NCBI GenBank assembly: GCA_031213475.1
Contig: JARUPZ010000019.1
Span: 7,304,870 to 7,368,869 of the forward strand
Length of the DNA stretch: 64,000 bases
DNA from: Nereocystis luetkeana
Taxonomy: Eukaryota; Sar; Phaeophyceae; Laminariales; Laminariaceae
Direction: 5' to 3'
The notes beneath the pieces are model-generated. The model did no database searches, had not been told where the DNA came from, and saw nothing but the letters and a program-made list of their open reading frames with translations. The translations under genes and the position numbers were made by a program. The stretch's first letter is position 1. Every line of letters starts with the position of its first letter. This document shows, piece by piece, positions 39,169 through 51,247 of the stretch.

Positions 39169-41639
39169 TTCTTTTGATATGCTGTATATACGAAGAAAGA
39201 GAAAGCACAGCATGGCACAGCGGCCAGCGGCACAGCAGCACCGCAAAAACAGTATAAAATGAAACCGAAAAATCGAGAAGGAAAAAAAAAACCGTCCTTC
39301 TCCTGAAACAATTTTCTGCCTGATTGGAACACCATGCACCGGTAAAAAAAAACAAAATGAACAGCAGAGCTTCTCTCTCAGCCTCGTACGCCACCCGCCC
39401 CTCTCGCGACCACCTCGCCACCGATTCGGTCCGGGCAAAGCTTTCCTCACTCTCTGCCACAGTCAGCCCCGTCGCCCGCCTCGCGTGAAGCCCGGTGCTC
39501 ACCGTGGCCATCGTTCGCCAGCTCGCCAGTATTGGTACTCAGACTGGGAGCCCCCTCTTCCCAACTTCAGCGTAGTTGCTAGAATAAGCACCGCTTGAGT
39601 GTATCTTGCAATTTCGAACGACCCTTATATCTCGTACATACTCTTGGCCAGACAGAGCCCGTTCATGCATCCCTCGTGTCTCGAGGCACACGCGACGCCT
39701 AGGGACGAAAGCGGCGACCGCGCTCCTTGCAACCCCCCCTCTACCCGTCAGCACCCGCTGACACCCGCGACGGCGCCGGACTCTCCCGCCGTGCCGTGCT
39801 CGGAGTACACGTACGCACATGAAGCGAAAGCAGAAAAAAGGAAGAAAGGACCGAGAGCGCCAAGAGAGAATGGAGAAAACAAAGAACCACTGGAAAGGTC
39901 CGGCAAGTAATAAAAGGAGGCGGTTTCGAGGTGGGAGCTCTGTTAGAGGCCAGGGATGTACCAACCGAGCACGCTCAGGGATATAGATCTAAGTAAGTGG
40001 TTCTATGTGTTTCCTTGTTAACCCTTTTAGTACCGCAGTTTCGTTTTGGGGACAAATTACTTAGAAATTGAGTGGTTCCAGGCTCCAATAACTCTGGAGT
40101 GGAAGAATACCTCGGTAACAATAATTATGATTGCTGCACATTGTCAGATGGCAAGAGGAATAATAATAATCATGATAGCTGAGCAAAAATTCTGTCCAAG
40201 TACACACACTTGCGGAATAAGCACGCCAAACCGCTCCTTGGCCGTGCGACAACAATTTTGTATGAGAGTGGGTTTAGCTTTCATGGATCACCGCTCTTTT
40301 TAAGGCTTTAGAATGGGCTCAGTCTTGGTTTTTGGCAAGAAGAGAAGGTTTTGTGGCCAAGGGGTAAGGTGGGGCCAAGATCAGCACCGAATCTCGCAGT
40401 GCATGCGACGTAAGGGAGTTTGCCCCCAGCTGTTACGTAGTGAATTAGTGCTGTGCGAACTAAGGCACAGACAGGTGGTGCCCCCCCCCCGCCCCTGCAC
40501 AGCATGTGGGCGTATGGAATTTTGTTGTGGAGACCTTGATCAATGCAGCACACCATCAGGCGCACCGAATTGAGAGGTTTTCGACCCCTTGTAGGATCTG
40601 CTACAACAGCGTCCACATTGTTCAATGTCTCCACACGAGGAAATTTTACGCCCACATTGTGCAGGGGGGGAGGGGTCTTGACCACCAGTGGGTCGGTGCT
40701 TGACAAACAAAAAACGGAAAATTGGAGGGATTCAAGACACACAAGGCAACCTGTCTGTATACAAACGGACTGAGGTCACGGATGGATTGCCCACAACGCA
40801 CAACAGTGGTCAGTAGCCACGAAACCGAGCACCCCCGATTATGTTGTGTGTTTTTTTGTCGTGTCAAAATGCCGCAATCAATACCAAAACTTTTTTCGTG
40901 AAATCCACAGTCGAGCGATCTGCGGCTCCTACAGTTAGGGACAATATATATATGCATGTATAGACATTTTTTTGTCGCCTGGTGCGATGGCGCAACTTGC
41001 TCACACCGGGAACATGTAGAGTTTTTTTTATCGATGCCAGGTGACCTCCCTTCTGGCCCGTGGCCTGAAAACTATGCATGTGCATTGTGTGTTTCCTGTT
41101 CGAGTGTGCTTGCGCGGAAATGTCACCAAGCGCCTTCTTCTGGAAGCCTGCTTGACTTGATTGTCAAGTAAAAATGGGAAAACTTCCCAAATATGAAACA
41201 TGATGCCGATTTTTTTCAATCTCCCTGCTCCAAGCCATGCTCAGATGCTCAGACACGGGCGCTATTCCGCAGAGTGAAACTCTTTGGTCCTCGACCGCGA
41301 GGAGCAAAATCCTGCCTTGTAACGTTGTACCTGTATAACCCTCAACAAATTTGGAACACTCGCCTTTTCATTTATTTTTCTTTTTTTCTACGTAGCGTAA
41401 AAAAAAAGGCCCACGCCCCATAATAACCATGACTCATGACAAAAACGCAAGAAGAGAGTCGGCGGGATGTTAGCTTCGGCGAAGCGGCCACGAGCAGGGG
41501 TAGCTGTGTTTGTTTTCAAGGATAGATCAGCGCTGCGGTTTTTTTAACAAGCTGACACACAGAGGAAAAAGCCGTCTCAACCAAGCCCCACCTCCTCCCG
41601 TGCCGTGTGGACAGAACGCAAAGATTTCGCTCCAGCACC

Positions 41640-41790
41640 ACAGCAGTATATGTGAAGGTGTTACTTACGGAGTTAAAGGGGTAACATATCGATCGATTAC
41701 CCAGCGCAGGGTAAAATCCTTGTAACACTCACCCCCCCCTCTGAACGACGGAATCTTTGGGGTGTCAGAACCGTATACGTCTGTGCGCTG
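41640..41790 (-). repeat. Dispersed repeat with GGGTAA...TTACCC hairpin, copy 3 (inverted)
   Basis: The reverse complement matches 59258-59405 over about 145 bp, including ATACGGT, CCCCAAAGA, GTTCAGAGGGGGGG, GGGTAAT and ATATGTTACCCC blocks. Confidence 0.75.
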
Positions 41791-42049
41791 ACCTACCCGC
41801 TTTCGTTTCATTACCTACCTGGGGAACCAGAGAGAGAGATGGACGTGTTTGTTTAGGGATGCACGCGCACAGCAAGCGTTTCTATTAAAAGTAGAACTAT
41901 CAGAGGGTATACTCTCGTACTCCTAGGAAATCAGTTGGCGGCCCCAATCGCCGGAGATTATCTTCGAGGGAGGCCCATTATTTGACTATTTCGTGGCAGT
42001 GTGCGGCAAAACCCACAATAACGCCCGCGGCATGCCACGACATGCCGCC

Positions 42050-42310
42050 GAACGACTGCCGAGGCGGCAAGCGTCATAATGGCAACCATCATGGCACATC
42101 ATGGCAAGCCCCAAGCAAGCCCCACGGTAAATGGCAATAAGACTCACGGCGCGCCATGGCAATTTTCACGTCATCTCACGGCAATATCCACGGTAATACC
42201 CACACGGAGCCCCGCGGCCATGCCCACGGGAAGGCTCGCGGCAAAACGCTCGCGTCAAGGCCCGCGGCAAGGCCCGCGACAAGGCCCGCGACAAGGCCCC
42301 GCGGCAAAAC
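42050..42310. repeat. Degenerate CGGCAA/GGCAAGCC quasi-repeat
   Basis: Short units related to CGCGGCAAGGCC recur with variation and become most regular at 42235-42305. Confidence 0.65.
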
Positions 42311-42362
42311 CCTCTCGTCGAGTCCCACAAAAAAGTTGAATAATAATACCAGGTATTGTACA

Positions 42363-42466
42363 TTTGTATCTCTTCTACGAGGATCGAAGAATCGGCACGG
42401 ACACTGGTTGTGCTGGATGTCGACGGGTAGAAAGAACGGTTTAATGTGAAGAACACACACATTGAT
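42363..42466. repeat. Inverted repeat half, partner at 45884-45987
   Basis: About 100 bp is reverse-complementary with 45884-45987 at high identity, from TTGTATCTCTTCT to GTGTGTG. The pair brackets exon 1 of SMYD-like gene 2. The ends do not look like known terminal repeats. Confidence 0.8.
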
Positions 42467-43861
42467 TGGGTGATTGATAAGAAAAAAAAAAATGATAAAA
42501 AAAATGGTGTGGGTGGATTTCGCGCGCAAAAATTGGCAGTCGTTTTTTTTTTGGCCCCTAGTCCCTTCAACCTAATTCCAACAAGACGATGTGGAAACCC
42601 CCGCTTTGGACTTGCGACGCGCGGAGCGCGGAGCAATCGGCAATCACCGAAAAGTGAAGTGGAGGGAGCCGAGGATTCCCTCGGCCTTCTCTCCAACACT
42701 GTAAGTTTCCCGTGCGTCATTGCTATCGAGCACTCTGATCTTTCCTCTGGATCGATCAGTACGCAGTCGCCCATAGAGACATGTTTTTCGTCGTCTGTCA
42801 CTTGCCACACGGCTGCTATAGCTAATTCACAGTTGTGTGTATGGTTACGGGTGCCAAATGGTTTGCCTGTCTTCGCAGTGAGGCATACGGCGCCCCCCGC
42901 TCCGATATTGCAGCCCCTGCCGCGGTCGGAACGTAGGGGTTGCGCGACAGTGGAGGTGATCATTGTCGCTGACTCGTGAAGTGTGATATATATATATATA
43001 CCCGTGGGTATGTTGTTTTGTGAGGCATACTACTGTACCATACTACGTACTGCTGTAGGCAGCAGTTGTAGTACGTGTCGTGAAGTGTGACTCGACGGCG
43101 AGATCATCGTGCTGACATTCCGACCTCACCACATGCTGCCCCCTCTGTGTGGCTATGTACCTGCTGTGGTCAAAGCCGATCGCCTTCTGATGCGCCCGGC
43201 GTCTTCCAACGAGCACAGCAGTGTAGAGGATACCGGTACATCTGTACCGGTAGCAATTAGTCCGCTCTAACTCACACTCTTGCTAACTTGTTGTTCAAGC
43301 AAAGATGGACAGAATGCTGTCAACCTCGGGTGGCTGGTCGCGCTGAAAGATTTCCCCCACGTATCCCCCTTGTGGTCCGTTTTCTTCCTGCCTATTTTTC
43401 CGCCGTAGGTTCTAACCAACCACATCGATATCTCAACCAGCTGCGCGCAAGATTGTGGCAAGCTCACAACCGCGTATCCCACCCAGTCCACCCCGGGGAC
43501 GCTGGTATCGATCAAGCGCAACCTACCGGTGGTTCGATCTGCAGCGAGCGGCCTGGGGGTCATCGGCAGTGGGTCATCGGCGGTGTCTGCGAACGCGGCG
43601 CAATAATGAGGTTTCCCAACCAGAACCAAATATCGGCCGACACAGGATCCACGCCGTGTTCGGACGATCCCAGCAAATACAGCCGACATTCCTGCGTGGA
43701 CGGCAGCAGTAGTCTGGCGACCATCAACACAGGAGATGTGATGGGCATCGAAAGCTCGAGCGCTGATCCGCTCGAGACCTATTCTGAGCCCGGCAGTAGC
43801 AGTAGCAGCCGAAGCAGAGGCGGGGGGGGGGGGGGGTGCTCGCGGAGGCGGCGGCACTCGC

Positions 43862-46800
43862 ATGCGGCGCCGGAGGCAGATAGACCCTCGCTTCGAGGTG
43901 AGAGAAAACTCCGCGTGTCCTCTTCGGGGAAGGGGGGTGTTCGCCGTCGAGGCGGTGCCGGCCGGAACGGAGGTGATGGTGGCAAGACAGGCGGCGGCCT
44001 TGCCGAGAGGCCGCTATCGCACGGCCTTCTGCCGGTGCTGCTTGACCCTGCTAGACAAGGCGGCGCTGATCAAGTGCCAGCGGTGCGAAGACCGCTTCTG
44101 TGGGAAGGAGTGCGTGATCTCGGCCGCTGGGGAAGGCACTCACGAGGTAACCTGCTCGTTCGTGGAAGGCCTGGGGGACGATTGTTCGAAGGACGCGGGG
44201 CCGGGGCAGGACTCTGCCGCCGCGACAGAAGGGGAGATTTTGCGGCTGACGATGGAATGCCTGGCGAAGAGGCGTGGCGGGTTGAGCGATGAGGAGGAGT
44301 GGGCCGAGATCGAGGACCTAGCCTTGGGGGCTGGTGTCACCGACGACACCGATGGCGACTGCGGCCCTGGGAAGGATGGTGGGATATTGGACGTTGCCGC
44401 GATTCGAGAAGCCCGGGCGAGGCTGAACAGCAAGGGACACGAGGTGTCCGCCAGAGAAATTCAAAGGGTGCATCGCAGGTGAGTACGAATCGGGACGGGG
44501 GTGCAGCGGTCATTAGTCACAGTAGTACAGTAACCAACTCAAAACGGACAAGCTGTTATTTTCCCTAGTTTTTTTTATAGTGCTTTCATGCGTGGAGCAG
44601 CAGTCCTTCATCGTGGCGAAATGGGGAGAAAAATGGAATTCTTCAGAAATGAAGTTTTGAATTTCGGTCCCTTTTTTCTCTGTGCGCATCCTGGCGGGTC
44701 GTGATGACGTTGCTGGTCTTGATCAGACACCGGTAAACACGCACCAAGCGCCATCTTTTCTGTTTAGAACACCAACCAATGGACGCAAGGGTATGCGGAG
44801 AAGGCCTGGACGAGTGATCTTGCAATCAATCAAGTATCCCGGGAGGAAGACTCCAAACTCGCAATCCGCGACCCGTTTCTCTCCTCGAGGTTGCCGCAGT
44901 AGCTGTCGGAAAATGTCTTCGAGACCGCCTGTACGGTACACACAGCAGAGTTCATACTTGGACTATTAATATTACTGCTGTACTTTGCGCCCAAAATCAC
45001 CAAGATAGGTTAATACTTTTTGCCGCCGGTCCCTATATGCGTGTGGAACAGCGTAGCAATTTGTCTTTTTTGTAATTTTATGGTGTCGGATAGGCGTCCT
45101 CTGGTCGTCGGCCAGCTTTGTTTTGTCCCTGCAAGGGTGAGGGTGGCTGGCACCCTGTGGCGGTCCTCGCTATATATAGTTTGTAGCACCCTTCTCGGCA
45201 ACAGTCTCATGTGGCTTGCTTCCCTGCTTCACTTCAACCCAAGGCTGAGGCATACCTGTTATACGTTGCCAAGCCGTATAACGTTGTCGCGCCGGCAACG
45301 GACATCTTCTTTGTATGATTCCTTCGGCAGTGTTTCGCCTTGGGACTCATAAGTACAATCAAACCCTGCCAGGCTCCTCTCGATGCGTAGTCCATGACGG
45401 AAAACGTGGACTTCGTATTATACTATTTACTGTAATGTATAACCTCACAGCGTACCCCATAAGCTTTGTACAACTCACTCGAAAATAGATACAGCTCCAA
45501 GGTCACCGGGTGGCAAAAAAGAGACCTCCACGCATCAAAGAGAACGGAAGGTTCCAAGAAATGTTCCCGCCCAATGAGAAAGACTATACCGGATCCCCTT
45601 TTTACGCTCGTATAATCTACAGTTTTGTTCTCCATGGAGACGTGCAACTTTTGTGGTTTCGGCCTACTTCTTAGATACCTGCGACGGGTCTTTTTGCGGT
45701 ATTTTTTTCCCCTGGTGGGTTTTTGCTTACACATGTTATTTTCCTGTGGCAAGTGGTCCTTTATGTTGGCCTTCAATCTTGCCGCCAATATCCCGTAGCT
45801 TACGCTGTGCCCCGAAATATGTATCGTATGAATATTGAAACGGTCCTTAGTTTTCTAGACAGTGGTCAAGTGACAACAGGAAAATGTTTTCTCTGTGTGT
45901 GTTCTTCACATTAAACCGTTCTTTCTACTCGTCGACATCCAGCACAACCAGTGTGCGTGCCGATTCTTCAATCCTAGAAGAGATACAAGTTCTGTGGCCA
46001 CAAAAACTACGCCACAGAGATAGAAACTACGTTGCCACGTACACAGTAAGCACAGTGGGCAATGCAATGTGACATACTTTGGTACTGCTCTCGCAACCGG
46101 CAAAATAGGAGTTTACTGGCAAAACGCGTATACATGGCGACCTCGAACGACACAGCTCCATGTAAGTCTACTGGTTGCAACTCGAATCTTCTTCCTGTCA
46201 GGTGCGTACAGCAGGGTAGGTTGTGTTGAGCAAGACGGATGCTACCTGAAGCGTGCCTCGTGCGTATCATCTCCAACCACAATTAACGGGTACCTCACAG
46301 CACGTGTCAAGGACAGATCACACTGCCACGAGCACGGCGTGCTGATGGGCTTCCTGACCGAGGCTAAATACACCGTTCCTCCATCCGAATTCCGCATCGC
46401 GTCCTTCCCTCTTCCCCACATATTCCGCGCCCGTTGTTCAGGTTGCGCCGCAATTTTCACGCAGTGCAGCCGGAGCCCCTGGGCAGACTGGTGCCTCCCA
46501 CGGTGATCGCCATTTTTCCCGCCGCATCTCTCGTGAATCACTCATGTGACCCGAACGCGTGCTTCCACTCACGCCGTACGGGGCCTCGGGGCCCGCCGCT
46601 GGAGTACGTCCTGAGGTGCACGAGTGACGTAGCCGCCGGAGAGGAGGTGTGCGTGTCGTACCTGGCGCACTTCGCTAACGCGGCTACCAAAGAGGTGGGG
46701 GGGAGGGGTACGAGTGTGTGCTCGAAGAAAATGTGCGGTAGGGTGCTTGTTGTGTGTGATTTGTGTGCTCCGTTGTTTTGCGCGTTTTGTGTCTTTCTGT

Positions 46801-48889
46801 TCGCTGGGTGTGTCTGCGTGTCGATGTGTTGCTAGTAGTCCGTGTGCGACCGTTGGGTGTGTCTGTGTGTTGGTGAGCGCGTTGTGATTTGTCTGTGTGC
46901 GTCGTTTGTTATTTCGTGCGTGTGCGTGTGTGTGGCGTTTTTGTGTCAGCGTTTATCGTTTGTTGTTTAGTTGCCTCGCTGTCTAAACATATCGGAGACA
47001 TGGGAAGCCCTTCCTTCCGTCCTCCCCGCGGTTCGCTACACTGCCTTGATCATCCGGTTTTGATGGCAAGCGTTGTGAGCATCCGGAGAAACTAAGGGAG
47101 GAACATGTGTTATCTTCTGATTTCTCTCCGATGGCTCCCCGCTTGGTTCTGGTTTGACGTTTTGGCGCACCTACATTGTTCCTCTTTGCAGCGGCCGACC
47201 TTCCCGTCTAACCGAAACCCTCCTCTCCCCGCTCGGTGCGTATCGCCGAACGCTGCGCTGCGGGATTTCTCGGGCGTTTTTTTTTATTTCCTTTACAAGG
47301 GCCGCCGAGAATTGCTTGAGAATGTTTGGGGCTTCTCGTGTAATTGCCCAAGGTGTGAGAACGACGCCAAACCGGGCTCCTCACCGGGAGATTGGCGGGT
47401 GATGAAGATGCTCCAGACCATGGAGGCGTTGTTGGAGAACGCGGAGGCTCGAAGGTGTGGGAATAGAGAACCGTGCTTCGCTTCAATCAGTTGGGGATCG
47501 GAACCACTTGCGTGAAATATGAAGAGATTTGGCCTTTTAACAAAAAAATGGCGTGTTTTGTGCTTTGCTGCGGTTCAGCTGGGAGTCGGAATGACTTGGA
47601 AGATTTTGAGAGCGTAAGCTTTGAACCAAGAAATGACAAGTGAGGTGTTGTGTTTGCTGCGCTTCAGCTGGGAGTCGGAACGACCTGGAAGGCTTTGAGA
47701 GGTTGAGCTTCGAACCAACAAAATGGCGTGTGAGGCTCTGAGCGAGAGCTACTGATTCTTCAAATAGGAAAATATGCCACCTATGCACCAGCTCTCGTGA
47801 CTTTTGCTGTGTACCCGGTATGATTAGACAGCGGTGCGGAGCTACAATATGTGGTGGCAAATAGGAAAGCAGACGGAGTTGGAGAGCGGAGTCCGCACAA
47901 GCTAGGAGTAGAGCGTTGCGGGGCGCGCATTATTAGATGCGTCAGACAACGCATGGATAATTCGGTTTGTCGAGGGTGAGATAGACGGCGAGGCCTCGCT
48001 ACTAGCAAACGTTAAGGTGGTGGAGCGTAGGGGGAGTCTCCTTCCTCCTTTGGGTTGACGTTCCGTGTTTGACACGTGCACGTGTCACCATCCCGAGCTC
48101 TTTAATCCGTGCTCGGTGCCTCCTAAGATATATGTAGTCAGTAGTGCAAGTTGACCGTTTTGTGCTCTTCAGAGTTCAAACTTTTTCCGAGGCAAACAAT
48201 AGTGTTAGTACGAGGTGGTTAAAACAAACTGGGTGTGCTGATGTCATTTGGGTAAAAAAAACGGTTCGATGCGGAGACAACGGCCTGGTAGCGTGCCATT
48301 CCGCGAATGCCCTCCATCAAACCCTGCTGGGCACCCGAGTATTCCTCCCGAACCAGCTCTAAAGAAACGGTTACATTCATTGGGCACCTGTTATTTAGGC
48401 ACCTTACCCCACCCCCCCTATCCTCCCATCCCATCCGTAACGTCCCTAAACAGCGTCCGAGAAACCCAGGCTGGCCTAAGATGTATCCTAGAGCAGGGGC
48501 TGCAGATTCTCCTGGCCGGGCCGGACATATCGTCTCGCCTCCAGCTCCAGCTGGCGATGCGCATCGACGAGATAGCCATCCGGCGGCAGATGCACGGCTC
48601 CCTACGCTTCCGCTCCGCGCAGGAGCTCGCCGAGAGGCTGGTTCGCGCTGGCTTAGACACCGGCTATAGCGCCGACCTGCGGTTCACCATGCACCGCGAA
48701 GCGTTGCGGTGGGCGGCGGACGCAAGGCTTGAGAGGAGCTATAGGAGAGGGGACCAGATGATGCGAGCCTCCCGCGATAGCCTTGAGGAGGCGATTCAAG
48801 TTGCGGTTGTTTGTCTCGGCGAAAGCGACCCAAAGACGCTAGCGCTGGTGGAGTGTCTACGGCGATTTTCTCCGTTGCATAGCGTGTAA
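43862..48889 (+). CDS. SMYD-type SET/MYND protein, gene 2 (four exons)
   Basis: Exons 43862-44478, 46442-46694, 47300-47454 and 48454-48889 with GT-AG introns (phases 2, 0, 2) give 486 residues. The order matches gene 1: SET start GRGVFAVEAVPAGTEVM (23-39), MYND finger C57-C98, acidic SET-I linker, core NHSCDPN (N238), CVSY with Y279, post-SET WGFSCNCPRC (C304, C306, C309), helical C-terminus. Lysine methyltransferase activity is expected from the family; the substrate is unknown. Introns are 1963, 605 and 999 bp, longer than in gene 1. The N-terminus is uncertain: a 15-G run (43822-43836) lies just upstream, and losing one G would join an ATG at 43741 in frame. Intron 1 holds an inverted-repeat copy and intron 3 a tandem repeat. 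Confidence 0.85.
45884..45987. repeat. Inverted repeat half, partner at 42363-42466 (in intron 1 of gene 2)
   Basis: Reverse complement of the 42363 copy; divergence is small. Confidence 0.8.
47470..47735. repeat. ~100-bp tandem repeat in intron 3 of gene 2
   Basis: Nearly three units, each with CTTCAGCTGGGAGTCGGAA, a GACTTGGAAG-like block, a TTTGAGAG-like block and AAATGGCGTG. Confidence 0.75.
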
Positions 48890-50163
48890 AAAAGCGGAGA
48901 AGGAAGGCCGCGCGTGGCAAAAGTGGGAGTTGATTGGACCAGCCCAACACTTTGAATTTGACAAAAACGAAACGAGAATGGTGATGGTGGCGTTGACGAA
49001 TGGTGCCATGATTTGGGCAAGACAACGGCATCGCTTTGTGCTACTCGCAATATATGGGGGGGATATTGCTCTTGGAAAACCTCGATTCGGTGTTGGCAGC
49101 TGTGGGAAAGATCATGGAGCAAAAAGAGTACTGCTGCAGTCCTTGTTGCATCCGTTTGCGCCGCAGCATCACGATTGGATCACACAGGTGCGTGTGTGTG
49201 ACGTCACAAAGCATTATCAATTCTGAAGTGGTATTGGTCGTGGTTCCACATCCTCAGTTTATCCGCGCTGGCATACGTCCTGAATCAGACAGTAGAAGGT
49301 GAATGCAGCTTTACGTGCGTTGGTTGTGAACTGTAGAGCAGGGCCAACGATAAGCGTACGCCCTGTTGTTCCCCAGTGGACTTTTCATGCGTTGTTTTGA
49401 CGTGATACACGTACAGGCAGGTCCAAGCAAAATGCCCCAAATTGCGTTTGCCACGAACAGCGGAAGAGGGTGGCATATCCTTTTATTTCGTCCAAGGCCC
49501 AGGGCTGGCGATAGCGGCGAAACTGTGTCCCGACCAACCACAGGCCTTCAAAATGGCCAACCCTATTCGGGCGTTTCCGTAGGAAGAAATCATTTTTGTG
49601 CCATTCTTTTTCAAGAACGAATCGGTTCCAGATACTAGGCATGCTCGTAAAAAAACAAAGGGCAAATACTCGGAAGAACTGACTAATGCGTACTACGTGA
49701 AAATTAAGGCTGAAAATGCGTTTCAATTCCTGAACCAAGTAAATGCATTGGATAATGCGGTAAAGTACACGTTTTTCCCACCAAACCTCGGAATTTTCTC
49801 GCGTTTTTTTCGATTTAGACCCTGAAAGTTCGTGCCAGGTACGCACCTTCCGTGCAATTTTGCCGAGGTTTTAACGGAGAGGGTTGTAACTTTTTTTTCC
49901 TTTTTTTTCCCCGCTAGATATCTGGGGTCCCAGAAAGCGCAGAAAGCCCAGTATTCAGAAATGTATCAAGACACCAGATAACTTGTGACACATGTAGATA
50001 AAACTTGCACCCCCTCCGCACACCCCTGGGCACAAGGGCACTGAAAAAGTGTGCGAAGGTTCAGGGTCTGACGAAAAAAAACGGCGTGAATTGTTGATGC
50101 GGAAACAAAATCTAACGGAACGATTGACTAAACCGCTCTTACATGGGTACGGATTAACGGCTA
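48890..50163. other. Intergenic, no recognised gene
   Basis: Open frames at 49036-49302 and 49846-49385 show no family resemblance. I see no repeat of note besides short homopolymers. Confidence 0.4.
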
Positions 50164-50269
50164 TTACGGGGGACCATAGTTAATGGAACCTATGGTATAC
50201 ATAAAACCCCTATATATTTATCCGTTTTTACCAACAATATTGGGTCCTATTAACTATGGTCCCCCGTAA
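50164..50269. mobile_element. TA-flanked MITE copy F
   Basis: 106 bp with perfect TTACGGGGGACCATAGTTAA termini in inverted orientation and TA at 50162-50163 and 50270-50271. Same family as copy E at 34730-34867. Confidence 0.85.
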
Positions 50270-51247
50270 TAGAGTGCATGTGCTACTACAGTAAATAACT
50301 GTACGAAGTTGTTTGGTTTTTCCTTCTCTCACCACTGGATGTCACGCTCCCTTAAGACAATTCATGCAAGAGAAAGGGCAAGAGTTATGTGTGTTACTTC
50401 AGTGATAAGGTGCGGGGTTCTTTAAAAGAGGCTGTTCGGGAGAGGTGCCACACTTTTACCATTTACGATCAACACATTCTACTCGTCGGACAGGCTTTTT
50501 TCATGTGGGAGTTGTCGTCGTCAAGTCGATAAAACTCTCAACAGATAAGTACCAGAACCTATGGTCTCGCTGTAGTCAAAGGCTCGGAAGGGACACGTGG
50601 CCACCGACGATGACACCATCGCTGACAACCATAAACTCTGGCAGCTCAATCCATGACGAGCCCACGTCAGGCAGAGCCTATCTGCCCGTCAGGATGGACG
50701 GTAGAGCTACATCCAAGCTCTCGATAAGATCATCGAATTTGATCATGGTCAGTGACTATTGATACAACATTTCACGGCTTGGAGATATCCGGGGCTCAAG
50801 CCGAGCTCGCCAAAAAACAAAACGAGCTTAGTCACTCATCTATTGAAGCTCTCCTTTGTATACTCGTAACGGGTTGTCGCTGTCAACTTCGCAGCCTCGA
50901 CCAGTGTACTCGTACGGGGAGCAGAGACCTGCACATGAAATATAGTCGGTGCTACCGATCAAGGCCCAGACAGCCATTATAGGCAGTCTACGCAAGCCGT
51001 TTCCTTCGTCTGCTATTTCCTAGAGCATGTTCCCTGTGCCTATCTCCGGCTGCGCGACCGCGGCACGGCACTGTTTTGAAAAAGTATCAGGCATGGTATT
51101 AAAAAAGCATGTCCAGCATATATTTTGATATACACATTCATGTATACGTATACGTAGCTCTAGAGGGTGCATCTTCCCGAGGAGACAACACGATCGTCCA
51201 AATCATCCGGAAAGGGCCAAGAAACGGCATAGGAATACCGCCAGCAC
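50270..51247. other. Intergenic downstream of the XRCC2-like gene
   Basis: No gene recognised. A short frame at 50752-50982 is not recognisable. Confidence 0.4.

Larger units (their letters stand above)
35870..39990. repeat. Duplicated segment, copy Q, interrupted by retroelement copy 2
   Basis: Flanks 35870-36177 and 39169-39990 match copy P (26625-27763) in inverted orientation with moderate divergence. The retrotransposon fragment lies between them. A GC hairpin (35902-35923) corresponds to hairpin 2 of copy P. Confidence 0.8.
39991..43861. other. Intergenic between retroelement copy 2 and SMYD-like gene 2
   Basis: No gene recognised. A minus-strand frame at 40742-40308 (144 codons) and frames on both strands at 43267-43863 are open but unlike any family I know; the latter may be GC-rich leader of gene 2. 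Contains copy 3 of the hairpin/tRNA-like repeat (41640-41790), a CGGCAA-type quasi-repeat (about 42050-42310) and one half of an inverted pair (42363-42466). Confidence 0.4.

Noticed and set aside
43267..43863. 198-codon minus-strand frame overlapping the start of SMYD-like gene 2
   Set aside because: No family match, ends in a proline run caused by the poly-G tract, and overlaps a well-supported gene.
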